DNA of 10,457 nucleotides. Source: Lachnospiraceae bacterium UBA4292 (GTDB taxonomy: Bacteria > Bacillota > Clostridia > Lachnospirales > Lachnospiraceae). The notes below the pieces were generated by a model. The model ran no database searches and had not been told where the DNA came from. It worked only from the letters and a program-made list of their open reading frames with translations. A program made the translations under genes and the position numbers. Location: contig DGVE01000201.1 in assembly GCA_002395865.1 (NCBI GenBank), positions 582-11,038 of the forward strand. The letters run 5' to 3'. Numbering within the stretch: the first letter of the stretch is position 1; every line of letters starts with the position of its first letter. Of the stretch, positions 7,515 through 10,457 are shown one piece after another.

Positions 7515-8153
7515 TCAGTTGTATGCATCATCCGGGTTCGGGTAGACGCGGAACTGCGGCCAGCCGCCGAACTTCGAACCGTCTGCAGACCACACCTCCA
7601 CTTCTCCGGTATCGCACCGAAGAACGATTCGCCAGCGGTCGACATATCCGAATTCCACTCCTGCCCTCGCCTTATCAGGAGCGGTATGGGGACCTTCCAG
7701 CTTGATCTTGTATCGAGGCATCATGGCAACATTTGCATCTTTCGTCATTTCAAGGCCGATTGCATCATTCAGAGCCTTGTAAAAGTCAGTTGTGAGATAT
7801 TGGGTCTGACCTCCGGTGAAATATGTTAGCTCACTGGCAACCACTAAAATAACTTTATATCTTTCCGTCACACCATTCACGGTGGCTGACACAGTGGTTA
7901 CTAGATTTTTGATACTTGGATCACTCTGTGACTCCCACATTTTATATAACCGATAAATATTAGGATCAGTTAACGCTGCCAGCTCATACGCGTTCGCTAT
8001 CTCCTCCGCCGTTACCTTGTCCATCGCCTTCTTCGCCTTCGTAAGGTACCTGAGCAGATTGACCGAGATAAGCGCAGAAAGTATCGCCACTATCGCGACG
8101 ACTATTATCAGTTCCATCAGGGTAAAGCCCCTGTTTCTGTTCTTCTTATTCAT
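7515..8153 (-). CDS. Type IV prepilin / pseudopilin-like protein
   Basis: 212 residues with a class III (prepilin) signal: a short basic leader MNKKNRNRG, then FTLMELIIVVAIVAILSALI. Prepilin peptidase should cut after G9 and methylate F10; the conserved Glu+5 of the mature protein is E14. The hydrophobic helix anchors the protein in the membrane before assembly and packs the fibre core afterwards. The C-terminal domain (about residues 40-212) has a globular, beta-rich look with a single Cys in its RCDTGEVEVW segment, so no intramolecular disulfide is possible. TGAGG (8162-8166) lies 8 nt before the ATG. No assembly ATPase, platform protein or prepilin peptidase is in view, and terminators on both sides make it a solo gene. 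It could be a pilin, a minor pilin or a pseudopilin of a secretion system encoded elsewhere. Confidence 0.9.
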   Translation of the reverse strand: MNKKNRNRGFTLMELIIVVAIVAILSALISVNLLRYLTKAKKAMDKVTAEEIANAYELAALTDPNIYRLYKMWESQSDPSIKNLVTTVSATVNGVTERYKVILVVASELTYFTGGQTQYLTTDFYKALNDAIGLEMTKDANVAMMPRYKIKLEGPHTAPDKARAGVEFGYVDRWRIVLRCDTGEVEVWSADGSKFGGWPQFRVYPNPDDAYN

Positions 8154-8235
8154 ATTTTCAACCTCAGGAATTGTGTGTTTTATATTGGTGAAATGTCTGT
8201 TATACCATCGTTATTTGTCTATCTGTTAATGAATT

Positions 8236-8264
8236 ATTTTAACACACTCCCCATTTACAAACAA
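8236..8264 (-). promoter_or_regulatory. Probable promoter of the prepilin gene
   Basis: Minus strand: TTGTTT (8264-8259), a 17-bp spacer and TAAAAT (8241-8236), about 80 bp upstream of the start at 8153. The match is weaker than at the neighbouring genes; alternatives such as TTAACA with TATAAC have worse spacing. The rest of 8154-8380 is AT-rich, with no other gene visible. Confidence 0.5.
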
Positions 8265-8323
8265 GAGGACGCCGACCGCCGCAATCGATTTCGAAATATT
8301 ATTTACAAAAAATTTATCGATAA

Positions 8324-8360
8324 TTTAAAATACCCCGGACCTGTACCGGCCCGGGATATT
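8324..8360 (-). terminator. Rho-independent terminator of the surface protein gene
   Basis: A 13-nt stem (8348-8360 with 8329-8341) around a 6-nt loop, followed on the minus strand by TTTTAAATT. The two imperfect positions are G-U pairs in the minus-strand RNA but A-C mismatches in the plus-strand RNA, so it should work in the minus direction. It lies 20 nt after the stop codon at 8381. Confidence 0.85.
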
Positions 8361-8380
8361 GAAATTACTATTTAAGCCTG

Positions 8381-10457
8381 TCAGCAGGCCTTTCTCCTCT
8401 TAAGGCTGAGTCCTGCCGCGCAGGCTGCGCCGACCATGAGCACCGCAAGCGCTCCGACAGGGAATGTGCCTGCCGTATCGGCCGCTTTCTTGCGGACAAC
8501 ATTCACCTTGAACTCGATCTTGCCGTCAGTAAACTCTGCGACTGCATCGTGCTCACCATCCTCAAGCTTTGAAAGGATATCTTTGGAAATGGTGATCTTC
8601 ACGCTGCCCTTTACGGCGTCTGCCTCGACAGCCTCGCCGCCGATCGTAATTCCTTTGTAGTATTCTATGGCATTCTCATCATCAGCGCTTCTGTGGAATG
8701 TGAGGGTAAGATCCTTGTCATCATCCTCCTTCCATGTAACCACGCTATTTACTATATCGTCAGACTCGTAAACTACAGCATCTACATCCTTTGTCTCCTC
8801 AGTCTTGCATACTGAGCAGATTCTGGTCTCCACGCCCTTTACACCTACCTGAGGCGCTGTGGTCACTGTCCACTCGCTCCAGCTGTGATCTGCCAGAGCG
8901 ATCTCACTACCTGTTCCGATCTTGCTGCCACAGTTCTTGCAATAAATATCGCCTGTGTAACCTTTCTCGGTGCAGCTGGCTGTCTTGGCGTCCCTGACCT
9001 CAGTCTCCATGCCCTTGTGGTCACAGTACTCCTGCTGGCAGATCTCGCATGCGCCCTTGACGCCATTTTCAACCCTCCACCTGTGCTCATAGTTACCGGT
9101 TTCAGTGTTCAGAACGCCCAGAGGATCGATATCAACTTCCTTTGACTGAGCTGTAAAGTGTGTATCCGTAAATACAGCCGAATAAGTTACAGACCCCTTT
9201 GTGGTACATGTAGCCTTGGCGGTCTCATTGGAAGTTGAATTAACCGTTTCAGTTATTACATGAGACTCATCGTTAGCACATTTAACGGTTGCGGTACATG
9301 TTGAATTGTCATTTGACCACTCATACTCCGGCTCGCCGTAGGCATGATCAGTGGCATCGATGTCTACATTTTCTGTCTGCTGTGTAAAGAATGCCGTGTT
9401 TGTAAAGGTGGCTGTATATACCGTTACACCCTTTTCTGTGCATGTAGCAGCTGTGGTATTAGAGGTAGTCTTTACTGTTTCTGTAACTACATGCCCACAC
9501 TTTTCATTAGAGCAAGTAATAGTGGCCGTGCAACTGGAGAGATCATCACTCCACGAATAATCGACATCTCCATAAGAGTGTACCTGTGTTCCGGTTACTG
9601 TCCATGACACAGAGTATTCTGTAAAGTCGGCTGCATTTATAACCACCTTACAAGCACCACCATCAGTTCCATCTTTTACATCCATGTTGCTGATTGATAC
9701 AGATTTAGCAAAATCTGTTTCCGTCCATGTACTGGTTGTAGCTTCAGGAGCAAATCCATTATAGCCCAACTTAAATCCGGCTTTTCCATTTGTTTCAAAA
9801 TCACTACAGCCTGTAAACTCTATTCCTGTCAACTCAACCTGATCAGGATCCAGGTTTCCATATAGTTGTGCTTTAGTGATCCAGCCCTCTGTCCACCATG
9901 TCGAATCAGACATTTTAATTGTGTTACCATCAACTACAGCATAATCAGTATCGGCAAGGGGCACAACCAGCTTAAGTGAATTAACCTTTATGCCAAAATG
10001 TCCAGCCTGTATTGTAACCGAATACCATTCATTATCTACGTATGTCGATGTCAATCCATATTCCGATATCGAGATTTTTCCCTTGTAATTTGTTGTACCG
10101 GATGTCCCTGCTAATGAAAACAATTCACCCTGCCAATCATTAGTAGGCACTTTAAATACAGTAAAACTAGGCTCCGTAATCTCATTAAGCACATCTACGT
10201 CATACTCTATCCATGCCTTAGAAATATCATATCCTTTAGTTGCATTACCATTAACCCAGCCACCAATACCGGTACCATACCATGCGGCAAATTCATTAAA
10301 CTCTGACAGTTTCTTGTTTGTTTTGGCATCATTATCCCACCAGCTGTCAAGAGTATACTCCTTAACCGGCACTTCAGCTTCTTCCGCATTAGCCAAATAA
10401 AGGTTCCCCGGCACCAGCGCTCCCGCGCCTCCGCCGATCATCGCACCCGCCATGAGC
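8381..10457 (-). CDS. Repeat-containing cell-surface protein, membrane-anchored (5'-truncated by window edge)
   Basis: About 690 residues are visible, numbered here from the Met at 10453. That Met is probably not the true start: the frame stays open to the edge and the first residues (MAGAMIGGGAGALVPGNLYLANAEE) look like the hydrophobic part and cleavage region of a signal peptide. Residues about 25-280 form one or two beta-rich, Trp/Tyr/Gly-rich modules, possibly carbohydrate-binding. Two tandem 76-78-residue repeats start at H292 and H370. Next comes a module with CxxC pairs (CEIC, CKNC, CSVC) and HSWSEW, a pattern known from many Clostridia surface proteins. A beta-rich domain follows, then a transmembrane segment (about 666-684) and the tail KRRKAC. 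The anchor resembles that of LPXTG proteins but the sortase motif is absent. Function is unknown; adhesion or glycan binding is the likeliest guess. Confidence 0.85.
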   Translation of the reverse strand, partial: LMAGAMIGGGAGALVPGNLYLANAEEAEVPVKEYTLDSWWDNDAKTNKKLSEFNEFAAWYGTGIGGWVNGNATKGYDISKAWIEYDVDVLNEITEPSFTVFKVPTNDWQGELFSLAGTSGTTNYKGKISISEYGLTSTYVDNEWYSVTIQAGHFGIKVNSLKLVVPLADTDYAVVDGNTIKMSDSTWWTEGWITKAQLYGNLDPDQVELTGIEFTGCSDFETNGKAGFKLGYNGFAPEATTSTWTETDFAKSVSISNMDVKDGTDGGACKVVINAADFTEYSVSWTVTGTQVHSYGDVDYSWSDDLSSCTATITCSNEKCGHVVTETVKTTSNTTAATCTEKGVTVYTATFTNTAFFTQQTENVDIDATDHAYGEPEYEWSNDNSTCTATVKCANDESHVITETVNSTSNETAKATCTTKGSVTYSAVFTDTHFTAQSKEVDIDPLGVLNTETGNYEHRWRVENGVKGACEICQQEYCDHKGMETEVRDAKTASCTEKGYTGDIYCKNCGSKIGTGSEIALADHSWSEWTVTTAPQVGVKGVETRICSVCKTEETKDVDAVVYESDDIVNSVVTWKEDDDKDLTLTFHRSADDENAIEYYKGITIGGEAVEADAVKGSVKITISKDILSKLEDGEHDAVAEFTDGKIEFKVNVVRKKAADTAGTFPVGALAVLMVGAACAAGLSLKRRKAC
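9119..9580 (-). repeat. Two tandem 76-78-residue coding repeats in the surface protein
   Basis: Copy 1 begins HSYGDVDYSWSDD (His codon ending at 9580) and copy 2 begins HAYGEPEYEWSND (His codon ending at 9346), 234 bp apart. Both continue with CTAT, a Cys, TETV, ATCT-KG, a beta stretch and VDID. Copy 1 has a second Cys (CSNEKCGH) that copy 2 lacks (CANDESH, two residues shorter). The copies have clearly diverged, so this is an old domain duplication and not a slippage repeat. Confidence 0.8.

Noticed and set aside
8017..8375. Small plus-strand frames across the prepilin start and the 8154-8380 intergenic region
   Set aside because: They run through the prepilin N-terminus and the surface-gene terminator, have no convincing SD, and their hydrophobicity comes from AT-rich sequence.

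Overview
The window looks like chromosomal DNA of a Gram-positive anaerobe of the class Clostridia, probably a gut or rumen Lachnospiraceae/Ruminococcaceae-type organism. This is inferred from strong Shine-Dalgarno sites, near-consensus sigma-A promoters, the archaeal/eukaryote-like form of prolyl-tRNA synthetase, C-terminal membrane anchors with basic tails, and surface modules with spaced CxxC pairs and H-x-Y/W repeats that are common in Clostridia. Genus cannot be read from the sequence. Base composition is uneven: single 60-base lines range from about 33% to 68% GC.

Layout: (1) 1-1306, minus: prolyl-tRNA synthetase, cut by the left edge. (2) 1307-1488: divergent intergenic region with two well-formed back-to-back promoters. 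(3) 1489-2742, plus: cytoplasmic GH27 glycosidase, the only plus-strand gene, ending at a bidirectional terminator shared with the next, convergent gene. (4) 2808-4175, minus: secreted, C-terminally membrane-anchored protein with two probable Fn3-like domains and a Cys-rich motif beside its membrane segment. Its promoter matches the consensus exactly (TTGACA-17-TATAAT) and begins where the previous gene's terminator ends. (5) 4303-7332, minus: a 1009-residue, mostly helical, soluble-looking protein I do not recognise, behind a promoter that lacks a normal -35 box and instead carries two 11-bp-spaced direct repeats. (6) 7515-8153, minus: a type IV prepilin/pseudopilin standing alone. (7) 8381-10457, minus: a large repeat-bearing surface protein, cut at its 5' end by the right edge, with AT-rich N-terminal modules between a GC-rich signal peptide region and a GC-rich C-terminus.

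Nearly every gene has its own terminator and candidate promoter, so this is a row of single-gene units, not an operon. Three of the four genes from 2808 onward encode envelope proteins (anchored Fn3-like protein, prepilin, repeat surface protein), and the unknown 1009-residue protein sits among them. This suggests a cell-surface or adhesion neighbourhood beside housekeeping (proS) and sugar-catabolism (GH27) genes; the functional link is inference. I see no CRISPR array, rRNA, tRNA, transposase or phage gene. The most interesting points are the unrecognised 1009-residue protein with its response-regulator-like promoter, the Cys-containing C-terminal motif of the anchored protein, and the compositional mosaic in the surface protein.
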